From positions 620,001 to 684,000 of the forward strand of contig NZ_JAALCJ010000001.1 of NCBI RefSeq assembly GCF_011078175.1: a DNA stretch of 64,000 bases, read 5' to 3'. The notes below the pieces were generated by a model. It ran no database searches, was not told the DNA's origin, and saw only the letters and a program-made list of their open reading frames with translations. Below, one piece after another: positions 46,466 through 55,594 of the stretch. Origin of the DNA: Enterobacter cloacae (GTDB lineage Bacteria; Pseudomonadota; Gammaproteobacteria; Enterobacterales; Enterobacteriaceae). Position numbers and translations under genes: made by a program. Numbering within the stretch: the stretch's first letter is position 1; every line of letters starts with the position of its first letter.

Positions 46466-46910
46466 TGCTGGAACAGTGCGGTCTGCGGACCCGCTCCCGA
46501 AGCGTACGCCATCCTCACAAAATAATGTCTGCACAGACGGCCCCCTCTTCCTTGAGGGAGAGGGCTGGGGTGAGGGGGAACATACGGCTCTGGTGGTCAT
46601 TCCGTTCACTTTATGTTCCTTGCTACTCTGTCACAACATAACCGGTGAACGTGCCAGGGTGGCTCAGTCGCCACCACCCTGGCGACCCGGGCTTCCGGCG
46701 GAAAATCGCCGCTTCGCGGTGCCTTCGGCTTATTCCTTCCGGCTTATCGGGGACGGGCGGAGGTAACATCCCTGTAAAGCCCGCCCTCTCGGCGCATCCC
46801 TGCGCCTCGCCCCGGCCTACAGGAAACGCCTCAGCGATTTACAGCCGGACCAGAGCATCGCTGAAAGCCTTCAGTCGTTCTCAAACAAGTTTTTTGCTTC
46901 GGGTTAAAAG
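46466..46910. repeat. Gene-free region with REP-like repeat unit
   Basis: 445 bp between amyA and yedD, which converge. At 46541-46577 the sequence CCCCCTCTTCCTTGAGGG-AGAGGG-CTGGGGTGAGGGGG is a self-complementary unit of the type repeated in many enterobacterial genomes. From 46660 to 46860 GC-rich stretches with short inverted repeats follow (for example GGCGGAAAATCGCCGC and CAGCGATTTACAGC/GCATCGCTG). No ORF here has support. Confidence 0.5.
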
Positions 46911-47324
46911 TTACGGAAGCTTACTCTCCAGCGGATTCTTGCTCAGGTAATCGGCGCATTCCACCGTTGGACGGTCAACCTTGTACAGCTCCATACCGTC
47001 ATACTCCAGCGCCGCCCCATCACGCTCCAGCGGATAGACATCCAGCTTACGGGTCACGTTATAATAATCATCTGAACGCAGCATGATCTTACCCGGCACC
47101 GCGATAACGCGCTGCCACTGACGGCAATCCAGCGTATCCCCCTCCGGCGTCACCACCAGCGTGGCGATCGCTTCCGGGCTCACCATCGCGCTCTGCGGCC
47201 CTTTCGACTGCCAGTAACCTGCCAGTTGCGAAGGGACAGGGTGCTTAATCACTTCCTGATAGTTATCAACCTGAACACATCCCGCTAAGGTCAGCATCGC
47301 AGCCACAATTGCTACTTTTTTCAT
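46911..47324 (-). CDS. yedD: YedD family lipoprotein
   Basis: A 137-residue lipoprotein matching E. coli YedD in length and sequence. Signal peptide MKKVAIVAAMLTLAGC ends with lipobox LAGC; mature part keeps GYWQSKGPQ, SPEAIATLVVTPEGDTLDCRQWQRVIAVPGK and VDRPTVECA. The second of two adjacent ATGs (47324) gives the family length and best spacing to AGGA. Function unknown. It is the last backbone gene before the prophage. Confidence 0.92.
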   Translation of the reverse strand: MKKVAIVAAMLTLAGCVQVDNYQEVIKHPVPSQLAGYWQSKGPQSAMVSPEAIATLVVTPEGDTLDCRQWQRVIAVPGKIMLRSDDYYNVTRKLDVYPLERDGAALEYDGMELYKVDRPTVECADYLSKNPLESKLP

Positions 47325-47556
47325 CATCTTTCCTGCATGCGAAGAAAAAAATATTGTGGCATTAAAGCCCTCAGGCTGCCAGCGTAAGATGGGTAATGAT
47401 TACACCTGCATGCCCATCACATGAGCATACAATTTTCATAATCGACAAAGATCGTCCAAGAGCGCACCAAATAACAGATGGTTATAGTCGTCGAAAACGT
47501 CAGTCGTCTAAGTTCACCTTAGATCGAGTGCTGTTTTGTGCCCCACCCATGCCCCA

Positions 47557-47880
47557 TCACATCACCGGGCAGTCGTCGTCATCCCTCGCACGGTTGATGA
47601 AGAACGTCACCCGCCCCATTACCTCCACCTCTTCCAGTGCCGGGCCCTCTATCGCCTCGCCATCGTCCGTGATTAACGCCTTACCCATCAGTTTGGCAAA
47701 CTGCGTATGACCGTCGCACAGAATCAGTAATACATTGCCCGGCGTCTTCTTAACAACAGGTTCGATTATCGCGAACCCCATATCAGTTTCGAGCACCCTA
47801 CTATCCGCCCCGATGTTGCACAGGATTGCTGGGGACAGTTGACGCTCAACATAATCAGCAGCTGGCGAGGCAAATCCCAT
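47557..47880 (-). CDS. HumD-like (UmuD'-like) phage protein
   Basis: A 107-residue protein. It begins [15 protein letters not shown], which aligns with UmuD from Gly25, the first residue of processed UmuD' ([13 protein letters not shown]). So it lacks the N-terminal arm and needs no cleavage, like HumD of phage P1. The protease centre looks altered: UmuD has GDSM where this has GADSR, while a Lys at about 63 (QFAKLM) matches Lys97. The C-terminal GRVTFFINR strand is kept. Second gene of a LexA-controlled operon; no umuC partner lies in the visible prophage, but host umuC is at 28713. Confidence 0.82.
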   Translation of the reverse strand: MGFASPAADYVERQLSPAILCNIGADSRVLETDMGFAIIEPVVKKTPGNVLLILCDGHTQFAKLMGKALITDDGEAIEGPALEEVEVMGRVTFFINRARDDDDCPVM

Positions 47881-48119
47881 CAGTGCACCCTCCCCATGTT
47901 ACGCAGGATCCAGTATCTATTATCACTGCCATCAGTTGTCTTATCTGCAAAGTCGGACTGGTAGCGTTCTATCCATGAGTTTGCTTCTGCACGGCTGAAG
48001 TGCCAGTTTAACCCCCGCAGCTTTTTGATGAAGCTGTCTGTTCGTAGATAGCGGTACCCTTTTGGGTTAACCTCTATTGCCGCTATAAAAGCGGCATGAA
48101 TGTCTGCTGTGCGTGGCAT
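47880..48119 (-). CDS. Small phage protein, SOS-controlled, unknown function
   Basis: A 79-residue basic protein (MPRTADIHAAFIAAIEVNPKGYRYLRTDSF ...). The pattern with YLRTDSFIKKLRGLNWHFSRAEANSWIERY suggests a small helical domain. I do not recognise a characterised family. Start 48119 has GAGG at 5 nt; a GTG two codons earlier is possible. It is the first gene after a LexA box and its stop overlaps the humD-like start (TGATG), so it should be made on DNA damage together with it. Confidence 0.7.
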   Translation of the reverse strand: MPRTADIHAAFIAAIEVNPKGYRYLRTDSFIKKLRGLNWHFSRAEANSWIERYQSDFADKTTDGSDNRYWILRNMGRVH

Positions 48120-48135
48120 AATCACCTCACAAAAT

Positions 48136-48155
48136 AACTGTATGTATATACAGTA
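48136..48155 (-). promoter_or_regulatory. LexA box of the prophage humD operon
   Basis: AACTGTATGTATATACAGTA is an SOS box with perfect CTG-N10-CAG core. It is 16 bp upstream of the small phage gene and 76 bp upstream of gtrA in the other direction, so it sits in a shared 112-bp divergent region. Confidence 0.92.
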
Positions 48156-48231
48156 TCGTCAAATATGAGGGTCGATCAAGTTTCACAGTGGTGCTAAACT
48201 TCAGACCTTTCTGAATTGACTGATTTATATA

Positions 48232-48594
48232 ATGTTAAAGCTCTTTGCTAAGTACACATCAATCGGCGTCATTAACACGCTCATTCACTGGGTTGTGTTT
48301 GCTATCTGCATATACGGGTTTCACACAGGTCAGGCGCTTGGTAACTTCGCCGGATTCGTCGTGGCAGTGTCATTCAGTTTCTTTGCAAACGCTAGATTCA
48401 CCTTTAAGTCCTCGACAACAACGATGCGCTACATGCTCTACGTTGGATTCATGGGCTCGCTTAGCGCAGCTGTTGGTTGGGCTGCCGATAAATCCGGAAT
48501 GGCTCCAATCGTGACTCTCATTCTTTTCTCCTCCATCAGTCTGGTGTGCGGTTTTATTTATTCTAAGTTCATTGTCTTTAGGGATGCGAAATGA
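48232..48594 (+). CDS. gtrA: GtrA-like bactoprenol-glucose flippase
   Basis: A 120-residue inner-membrane protein with four helices, close to phage P22 and Shigella phage GtrA ([46 protein letters not shown]). It is believed to flip undecaprenyl-phosphate glucose to the periplasm. No Shine-Dalgarno sequence is visible upstream of its ATG, which is unusual next to gtrB and gtrC with overlaps. It ends 4 bp into gtrB. Only one GATC is found upstream, so the Dam/OxyR switch known for some Salmonella gtr loci is probably absent. Confidence 0.93.
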   Translation: MLKLFAKYTSIGVINTLIHWVVFAICIYGFHTGQALGNFAGFVVAVSFSFFANARFTFKSSTTTMRYMLYVGFMGSLSAAVGWAADKSGMAPIVTLILFSSISLVCGFIYSKFIVFRDAK

Positions 48595-49520
48595 AAATTT
48601 CTCTAGTCGTTCCCGTCTTTAACGAAGAAGACGCGATACCGATTTTTTATAAAACAGTTCGGGAATTTGAAGGGCTTCAGCAGCACGAAGTCGAGATAGT
48701 GTTCATAAACGACGGCAGCAAAGACGCGACAGAATCAATTATCAGCGCGCTTGCTGTTGCCGATCCGCTTGTAGTTCCTCTTTCATTCACCCGTAATTTT
48801 GGTAAAGAGCCAGCCCTGTTCGCTGGGCTTGATCACGCCACCGGTGAAGCGATTATCCCAATTGACGTAGACTTGCAGGATCCTATCGAGGTTATTCCTC
48901 ACCTTATTGAAAAGTGGCAGGCCGGGGCTGATATGGTGCTGGCCAAACGCTCTGATCGCTCTACAGATGGCAGACTGAAGCGCAAGACCGCTGAATGGTT
49001 CTATAAGCTACACAACAAAATCAGCAATCCAAAGATCGAGGAAAACGTTGGCGATTTCCGCCTGATGTCTCGCGAGGTAGTGGAAAACATCAAACTCATG
49101 CCGGAGCGAAACCTGTTCATGAAAGGTGTGCTGAGCTGGGTTGGTGGCCGCACTGATGTTGTTGAATATGCCCGCGCAGAACGTGTAGCCGGAAGCACGA
49201 AATTCAACGGCTGGAAACTGTGGAACCTGGCTCTCGAGGGGATTACGAGCTTTTCAACCTTCCCTCTCCGCATGTGGACCTACATAGGTTTACTGGTTGC
49301 TGGCGTGGCGTTCCTCTACGGTGCGTGGATGATTATAGACACCCTCGCCTTTGGCAATGCTGTGCGAGGTTACCCATCTCTTCTCGTTTCAATTCTTTTC
49401 CTTGGCGGCATTCAGCTTATAGGGATTGGTGTTCTTGGTGAGTACATTGGCAGGATTTATATAGAAGTTAAAAATCGACCACGTTACATACTAAAATCAA
49501 AGGCTGGGATTGGAAAATGA
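48591..49520 (+). CDS. gtrB: GtrB bactoprenol glucosyltransferase
   Basis: A 309-residue GT2 enzyme that transfers glucose from UDP-glucose to undecaprenyl phosphate. N-terminal GT-A domain with [23 protein letters not shown] and the DVDLQD metal site; two C-terminal transmembrane helices ([41 protein letters not shown]). Highly conserved among gtr clusters of all serotypes. Overlaps gtrA and the following gene by 4 bp each. Confidence 0.95.
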   Translation: MKISLVVPVFNEEDAIPIFYKTVREFEGLQQHEVEIVFINDGSKDATESIISALAVADPLVVPLSFTRNFGKEPALFAGLDHATGEAIIPIDVDLQDPIEVIPHLIEKWQAGADMVLAKRSDRSTDGRLKRKTAEWFYKLHNKISNPKIEENVGDFRLMSREVVENIKLMPERNLFMKGVLSWVGGRTDVVEYARAERVAGSTKFNGWKLWNLALEGITSFSTFPLRMWTYIGLLVAGVAFLYGAWMIIDTLAFGNAVRGYPSLLVSILFLGGIQLIGIGVLGEYIGRIYIEVKNRPRYILKSKAGIGK

Positions 49521-50977
49521 AAACAATAAAATATAAAGATTACTTAATCGCTATATTATTTCTTTCTCTTCCAATATTTTTGTCTTCTCAATATTATATT
49601 GACGACATGGGGAGGGCAACAAAAGGTTATACTAGGTGGGGGGTTGATGGCAGACCAGTTTCAGACTGGTTAATGCAGTTGCTATCTTTTAATCATAGAT
49701 TAATTGACATTTTCCCTTTACCTCTGATTTTGTCATGCTCATTGATAGCCTTAGCACTTTATATGTTTCATAAGAAATACATAGCCTCCGGAGGTATTTA
49801 TTTTATCGTTCCTCTTGGATATGTGTTGACGCCATCACTACCAGAGATACTGTCTTATAGATTTGATGTGCTGCCGATGTGTGTTTCATTATGCGCACCA
49901 CTTCTACTGATCAGTGCAAATAAGAATGACTATAAATTAGACTTTTTATTATCATTAGCCACTGTAATTTTGGTTTTTTGCACCTACCAGCCATCTATAA
50001 ATCTTTACATTTTTTGCAGCATAATACAGTTTATGCACACTATTGAGCATAGGAATGAGCATAAATATGCGTTAATGCTTGCTGCATCCAGAATTTTGGC
50101 CCTTGCTTTATCAGCATTCTTATACTTGAAAATTATCCTACCGAATACATTTTCAGGGTCACACAATTCCAGCCATCCAGGAATAGATGGAGGTGGCTTG
50201 TTTAGTAATGCTGTCAACAATCTCACTGCATATTATAACTTCGTTGATAGATTTTTCTTTCATGGTATGGCGGCAATTTATTTCTTAGCAGTTACATGCT
50301 TAATATTGCTTTGTTGCATCAAGCTTGCAAAGAAAAAAAAGGGGACTCAGAAAAGTGTTTCATTAATATTCACATACCTAGCATTAGTTTCACTACCTTT
50401 TATTTCTTTGATTTCCACGATGGGCTCCCTGCTACCTCTTGAGAGTGCCGTACCTTATTTTTCACGGTTATACGTAGGGTTTAGTGGAATAAACCTGCTT
50501 GTCTTTTATTGTGTTTACGTATTAACTAAAAACACTCAAGCAAAATATTTAATCCTTTTACTGCTAATTCCACTCACTTATTTTACAGTGTATATCTATG
50601 CATTTGGCGCTGCATCCAAAGCTCAGTCCGAATATAGCTCTGTTATTATTAATGATATAAAGCATAGCTTAAGAGGAATAGATTATAACTATATTGCTTT
50701 CAATGGATCACATGCGAAATCGCCGGTTCTGCTGAATTCAGAAAATAACTTCCCGATTTTCAAGTTCAATATACCAAATTATTTTTACAATTGGTCGTGG
50801 CCTTACAATAGATTCAACTTTGAAGGCTTGTACCTTCCAAGGGTGCCTGATAAAGATACGGTGAAAAATGCATTGAGCGAGATGTGTACTTCCAGCTTTA
50901 CTCGAAATGAGAGATTATTTGATCTACATATCGTTAAAGATATTGCAATTGTTGATTTCGACAAGAAATGCAAATAA
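49517..50977 (+). CDS. Serotype-specific O-antigen glucosyltransferase (GtrC-type, GtrII-like)
   Basis: A 486-residue integral membrane protein with about ten helices. The motif region [22 protein letters not shown] near the N-terminus is diagnostic for the GtrII-like family (acidic pair DD in the first periplasmic loop), which adds glucose to O-antigen from the lipid carrier. The C-terminal ~120 residues form a soluble periplasmic domain ([12 protein letters not shown] ... [15 protein letters not shown]). It is much more AT-rich than gtrA/gtrB, as is usual for this swappable third gene. Linkage and acceptor cannot be predicted. A terminator follows at once. Confidence 0.88.
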   Translation: MKTIKYKDYLIAILFLSLPIFLSSQYYIDDMGRATKGYTRWGVDGRPVSDWLMQLLSFNHRLIDIFPLPLILSCSLIALALYMFHKKYIASGGIYFIVPLGYVLTPSLPEILSYRFDVLPMCVSLCAPLLLISANKNDYKLDFLLSLATVILVFCTYQPSINLYIFCSIIQFMHTIEHRNEHKYALMLAASRILALALSAFLYLKIILPNTFSGSHNSSHPGIDGGGLFSNAVNNLTAYYNFVDRFFFHGMAAIYFLAVTCLILLCCIKLAKKKKGTQKSVSLIFTYLALVSLPFISLISTMGSLLPLESAVPYFSRLYVGFSGINLLVFYCVYVLTKNTQAKYLILLLLIPLTYFTVYIYAFGAASKAQSEYSSVIINDIKHSLRGIDYNYIAFNGSHAKSPVLLNSENNFPIFKFNIPNYFYNWSWPYNRFNFEGLYLPRVPDKDTVKNALSEMCTSSFTRNERLFDLHIVKDIAIVDFDKKCK

Positions 50978-50979
50978 CA

Positions 50980-51005
50980 AAACAGGCCCCTGACGGGGCC
51001 TGTTT
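50980..51005. terminator. Terminator between gtr operon and tailspike
   Basis: A perfect 11-bp stem AAACAGGCCCC/GGGGCCTGTTT with loop TGAC lies between the convergent gtr and tailspike stops and can serve both directions. Confidence 0.85.
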
Positions 51006-53059
51006 CACCACAACAATTTCACGGCTTTCCAGTCTGTATCTAAAATGTGACTATTGCCTGTTGTTAGTCTCAGCCATCCATAGAGCACCTGCCCTGAGGT
51101 AACCGTATTAGAGTTTGCTTTAACGATAACTCCCTGAGGATAATAGCCAGAACCTGGCATAGCGTTTGAGCTGCTGAGAGTATTACATATTGTACTTTCA
51201 ATGACGTTCGCCACCTGACCAAGTACTGCCTCTCCCCAGTTGTTCCATCCGCCAAGATTACTGTTACATAGAATACACCGGGTTAATACAAGATTGCTTA
51301 CGTTACGAATTGCATACACTACGTTGGTCTGCCTTGGGCAGTCAATGCTGTAACGATTATATGCAGGTATGTACGCTGATGTTTTTCCATTAGGAATACC
51401 TATTATCCAGGCGAATCCGGTGCCTGTGCCCAGACAATCATAAGCTGAAACTTTGAATACACATGATTGAATGTCGTAATGTCCTGCAACTGAATCCTTC
51501 CACTGCGTCCCGATTGTCTCAATTTCACATCCAACTACTTGCCCGTTAAAGCCGTAAATAGCACCAGAGTTGCAATTATGGTGTCGAACTTTAATCTTGC
51601 TATCCATACATGTATCAACTTCAGCAGCTACACCTCCATCTTTATTTTGGATATTAATTTCGCAATTTTTAAAACGTGTAAGATACGGCTTGCAGTTAGT
51701 GCTAAGGATTGCCTTGACTTTAACATTATTGACATTATATGACTTACCAAATATGCATATTCCAAATGCGCTATTATCTGCAACTACATTAATGTTACCA
51801 TTTTCAACAATCTGATAGTCGGAATTCGGTTCCAAATCAATTCCACCAGGCTGCTGAACACCGCCAACTACACCACCAACATTTTTAATGGATACATCAA
51901 TATTGAAGTTTTTACAGCTGATAACTGAGATTGCGTTTCGCCCATCGATCGCAGTGTTAGAAATAGTACCGCTGATTCGGATGCCATCTGTGATGGTGCT
52001 ATTAGCCAGCCAGTCAGACTGTGATATATAAAAACCATCACCTTTAATTTCTTTTATGTCAACGGTAAAGTCATGACCACCACCACCTGCTATGCCGACA
52101 CAATAAATGTGCTCCTCATCTGGCTGAACAGTTCTCTGCCCATCGAATCTGAGATGCCCTGTAACATCGAAAACATCTCTCAATAAGATGCCCATGTAAG
52201 CTGGCATTCCGGCATTGTTTTCTGAAGTAGAAGCTCGTTGCTTTAACTTCAATATACCCTCGCACTGGAAGCGAGTATTGTTATAGGCGCTGTTATTGAG
52301 CATTACCCCGGCGACGATGAATTCGCCTTCAGGAATGACAACCAGTTTCCCTTTTTTGGCATCAACCAGCCGCTGCAAAGCAACGCTGCTGTCTGTTCCT
52401 GGTACCCCGCCAGCATCAAGTAGCGTAACGCGAGAAGATAGGCGCTTCCAGCGCTTGCCGCCAGCAGTAACAAACACATCAACACCATTATCGGCGCTGG
52501 TCGCGTCTGTGTTGTCGTACCACAAAATCCCGCCACCATACCCAGTGCCGGCAGTGTACTCGACCAGACTGATCATCTGTTTATTGACGGTAGGTTCTAC
52601 CAGGCGCAGAGCAGTTACCGTCGCGCAGCGGCCTATCAGTTTGAATCCATCAGCAGCAGCCAGGTCTTTCCTCAGCACATCAGCAACATCTACAGGTTGC
52701 CATTTGCCAGGTCCGGTTCCGCCAGAAGATGAAGGGGTTGACCCGGAAGGAACAGTTTTCGGTAGGGTAGCAAGGTCATCCCAACGGTACCAAATTAAAG
52801 AAACGGTATCCTGTAGCAGATCTCCAGCTGCGGACACGGTTCCACCGCCCTGGAATGTACCTTTCAGGTTCCAGCCAAGATTGTAGATCTGCTGAAGCAC
52901 AAGCTGCTTCAGTCCTTCAATCGTATAGTGCTGAATCCCGAAGCGGTCGATGTACCACTGTGAAAATGACGTAACGAACTCGTCAATTTTCCCCGCATTA
53001 AACTTCAGATCGCGCGGTGATTCGCTTGGAACAGGCAGGTTTGTTGGTGTCGTAACCAT
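51005..53059 (-). CDS. Phage tailspike / tail fibre protein
   Basis: A 684-residue receptor-binding protein. Residues 1-125 form a conserved particle-binding N-terminus (LPVPSESPRDLKFNAGKIDEF ... LVQQIYNLGWNLKG-type segment, then GTGPGKWQPVDVADVLRKDL), shared by unrelated fibres. From about residue 210 the sequence (PEGEFIVAGVMLNNSAYNNT) has pectate-lyase-type right-handed beta-helix character with many short strands and Asn ladders, and a C-terminal trimerisation part. It likely binds or cleaves surface polysaccharide. Next to the gtr genes that alter that polysaccharide. Confidence 0.85.
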   Translation of the reverse strand: MVTTPTNLPVPSESPRDLKFNAGKIDEFVTSFSQWYIDRFGIQHYTIEGLKQLVLQQIYNLGWNLKGTFQGGGTVSAAGDLLQDTVSLIWYRWDDLATLPKTVPSGSTPSSSGGTGPGKWQPVDVADVLRKDLAAADGFKLIGRCATVTALRLVEPTVNKQMISLVEYTAGTGYGGGILWYDNTDATSADNGVDVFVTAGGKRWKRLSSRVTLLDAGGVPGTDSSVALQRLVDAKKGKLVVIPEGEFIVAGVMLNNSAYNNTRFQCEGILKLKQRASTSENNAGMPAYMGILLRDVFDVTGHLRFDGQRTVQPDEEHIYCVGIAGGGGHDFTVDIKEIKGDGFYISQSDWLANSTITDGIRISGTISNTAIDGRNAISVISCKNFNIDVSIKNVGGVVGGVQQPGGIDLEPNSDYQIVENGNINVVADNSAFGICIFGKSYNVNNVKVKAILSTNCKPYLTRFKNCEINIQNKDGGVAAEVDTCMDSKIKVRHHNCNSGAIYGFNGQVVGCEIETIGTQWKDSVAGHYDIQSCVFKVSAYDCLGTGTGFAWIIGIPNGKTSAYIPAYNRYSIDCPRQTNVVYAIRNVSNLVLTRCILCNSNLGGWNNWGEAVLGQVANVIESTICNTLSSSNAMPGSGYYPQGVIVKANSNTVTSGQVLYGWLRLTTGNSHILDTDWKAVKLLW

Positions 53060-53076
53060 ATTGATTCCATAAAAAA

Positions 53077-53098
53077 ACCCGGCACGGTGGCCGGGTTC
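53077..53098 (-). terminator. Terminator after the tip protein gene
   Basis: AACCCGGC/GCCGGGTT with a 6-nt loop and seven T on the minus strand, 19 bp after the tip protein stop. The tailspike therefore needs read-through or its own promoter. Confidence 0.85.
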
Positions 53099-53116
53099 GG
53101 TTGGTCGGAGACGGTC

Positions 53117-55594
53117 TTATTGGTAGATGGCGTCGCTGTACTCCGCGACCGTCAGTGAAACCGTATTATCTGTGTTCGGTTTGATGCTGTTGACCGTCCA
53201 TAGCTGACTGTCCAGTTCCTCCACTGTCGCAATGAGATAGCGCGACGGGAGCTGCACAGTGTCTCCGTTCCAGATATTGAGCTGAATGTCGGGTATAGCC
53301 GCGGTGAAACCATACTTCGTGTCGCTCCGGGCCGTGGCCGGATAGCGCTGCGTCGGACTACCCATGCTGTCGGTCACCAGCACGTACATTGAACCGGTAA
53401 ACGCGATCGGCTCGCTGGTATCGAAGTTATTCCCGGCGCGGCCTGTGATATAACCCTGTTGCTGGTTGCTGTCGTAGATGTCAGGCATCTGAATGACGCT
53501 TCCAACCTGGATAATGCCGTCCTCAAACACTTTGGCGTTCATCTTCACGCGCGAGTAGATCAGGCGTTTGGTTTCGCGTAATGCGCGCTCCCGGGCCTGA
53601 TACTCGTTACGGAAGCCGACTATCTCCAGCTTGTTCGGGTTTTCCGCTTCCTGTTCGACGATGGCTCCGTTCAGTACGCGGTAATTGATGTAAGTCTTGT
53701 TGTTCGTGGTTGGATGCACGTAGGACACCTGCACGCCGTCATAACCGCCAGGAAGAGTGGCCTCGTACGTCATTTTGTACTCGTCCGTCTTCATGTTCGC
53801 ACGGTTGAATACCGCCGCCGGGTAATCCACTTTCTGATCCCTGGTGAACGTCAGCACGCCGTCATCCCAGTAAGCCACCACTGAAGCCGCATTGCATATC
53901 GCTTGCACGCGGTCACCGAGAGAGTCATTCTCATCGTCAAATGTGTAGTCGAAGTAACCCAGACGCTCGTCAAGCAGGCTTTCGGCAATCGAATACAGCC
54001 CGTACAGGTCAATGCTGCTTACCGGCTGCTCGCCCATAATGAGCCAGGTATGCGCCACCGCATCAGCGAACGAGCGCGACGGACGCAGCGTGTAATCCAC
54101 CGCCTGCGTGTCCAGGTCGTATGTGATGGTATGGCGCGTCACCAGCGCGTTATATTTCCGCTCACGGCTGCCCAGCGCGTTCTCCGTCGCCCTCACCTTC
54201 ACCCGCACCAGCGTGTCCGTCGGGTGAACGACGTTTGTCCTGATGTTGATGCTGTGGATCTCTTCGACCTTGAGCAGTGACGCGTCACCGGAGTTATCCG
54301 TGCGCTGGAAGCTGACCGCGTATTTCCCGAACCCGCCGGTCGGAGTGATCTTGTCAGTGCGATAAAACACCTCGCTCGTCGACTGGTGCGGCGTCGTCTG
54401 CCGGTACGTAAACGTCTGCTGCGTTCCCGGCACCTGGTTGTAGTCGTCGTCGATTTTCCAGATGACAACCTTCCAGTTGGTCTCTTTCTTCCCGCCGAGG
54501 CTGGACTGGGTATGCAGCCACAGCTGCGTTGACTCGACCGGGGAGAAGAACGGCCCCACTACCAGCGCCTCGTTATCGTTCAGGATAAACTTCGTAGTGT
54601 TGATCGTGGCGTTAGCCGGAATGTCCTGCGGCCCCTCCAGCTGGTTCATCGTAAACGTGTACCAGCGCACCGGGTTAACAACCGCGCCGTCGTTTGTTTC
54701 AACGGCGGAGATCAGCGTGCCGGAGAATGTCGCATCGGTAGTCACGTTGCCGGAGGCCGTGCTATACGTCACATTGATGGTGAAGGTTACAGCATGCGGC
54801 AGAACCAGGCCCATGAAATAGTCGAACTCGGCTTGTTTCACGATTTTCATCGCTATCTGGCCGCCGGAATACGTTCCGCTGACCACCGTGTTTGCCGTTG
54901 CTGTTTCGATCGGGAAGTCGCTGGCTTCGTTCTGCCCGGGAACCTCCTGGCCGTCAACGTCATCGAACCCGTATCCCTCGACGATCTGCGGGATTACTTC
55001 GCCAGGCTGGAAAAACTGGAACTCGGCACCAGCCAGAGAGCCCAAGCTGGATTCTGAGTAGCGCACGGACTCGTAATCGTATTTGCCGATCCCGATACAC
55101 ATCCATTCAGTGACGTACTTCAGGCCGCCGTCTGTGGAAGTCTGGTGAACGTATTCAAATACCGATTCCTGAATCAGATCCGGGAACGAACGGATTTGGC
55201 CGTAGATATCCGGCTTGGCTTTGTAGACGCGCGCGGTGTTTGTCTGACCGGTCAGGCTATTGTTGGGCGAATCTACGGTATTACCGCCGTTGTTTGCTAT
55301 AGCGGGCTTCGGCGCCAGGAACGAAAACACCTGGCCCACCACTTTAAATATCGGGCTCAGGATGTCGCCGACAATGCCCTTTGGCTGGTCGAAAATCCGG
55401 ATATGGTCCAGTTCGCTCAGCTCAAACGCCAGCTCATCGTCATCGCACAGCTTCACTCCATTGCGGACGATCAGCAGGTCGTGGTGGAAAGTAGCGTCAT
55501 TGGACGCCAGCCAGTCATAAAAAAGGGTGCCGTTTGGCACCCTGCAACGCAACTTAGGCGTTCCTGGAAAATTCGATATCTCAACCAGCGCCAT
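53117..55594 (-). CDS. Tail tip / host specificity protein J-like
   Basis: An 825-residue baseplate hub protein that joins the tail tube tip to the fibre. Start at 55594 (MALVEISNFPGTPKL) lies inside the end of the NlpC-type gene and is preferred to an ATG 90 codons upstream in the wrong context. The region VVGQVFSFLAPKP with a hydrophobic stretch, then RSFPDLIQESVFEYVHQT and the ITGRAGNNFDTSEPI segment, follow TipJ-type proteins. It is shorter than lambda J (1132), with fewer C-terminal fibronectin-like repeats because the separate tailspike takes over receptor binding. Confidence 0.85.
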   Translation of the reverse strand: MALVEISNFPGTPKLRCRVPNGTLFYDWLASNDATFHHDLLIVRNGVKLCDDDELAFELSELDHIRIFDQPKGIVGDILSPIFKVVGQVFSFLAPKPAIANNGGNTVDSPNNSLTGQTNTARVYKAKPDIYGQIRSFPDLIQESVFEYVHQTSTDGGLKYVTEWMCIGIGKYDYESVRYSESSLGSLAGAEFQFFQPGEVIPQIVEGYGFDDVDGQEVPGQNEASDFPIETATANTVVSGTYSGGQIAMKIVKQAEFDYFMGLVLPHAVTFTINVTYSTASGNVTTDATFSGTLISAVETNDGAVVNPVRWYTFTMNQLEGPQDIPANATINTTKFILNDNEALVVGPFFSPVESTQLWLHTQSSLGGKKETNWKVVIWKIDDDYNQVPGTQQTFTYRQTTPHQSTSEVFYRTDKITPTGGFGKYAVSFQRTDNSGDASLLKVEEIHSINIRTNVVHPTDTLVRVKVRATENALGSRERKYNALVTRHTITYDLDTQAVDYTLRPSRSFADAVAHTWLIMGEQPVSSIDLYGLYSIAESLLDERLGYFDYTFDDENDSLGDRVQAICNAASVVAYWDDGVLTFTRDQKVDYPAAVFNRANMKTDEYKMTYEATLPGGYDGVQVSYVHPTTNNKTYINYRVLNGAIVEQEAENPNKLEIVGFRNEYQARERALRETKRLIYSRVKMNAKVFEDGIIQVGSVIQMPDIYDSNQQQGYITGRAGNNFDTSEPIAFTGSMYVLVTDSMGSPTQRYPATARSDTKYGFTAAIPDIQLNIWNGDTVQLPSRYLIATVEELDSQLWTVNSIKPNTDNTVSLTVAEYSDAIYQ

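Noticed and set aside
46449..46766. 105-codon plus ORF after amyA
   Set aside because: Runs through REP-like repeats; no ribosome site, no recognisable protein pattern.
47325..47556. Exact prophage attachment site
   Set aside because: No tRNA, integrase or repeated core could be seen in this interval, and the other end of the prophage is outside the window.
48156..48231. Dam/OxyR phase-variation switch for gtr
   Set aside because: Only one GATC is present upstream of gtrA, whereas the known Salmonella switch needs paired GATC sites in OxyR half sites.
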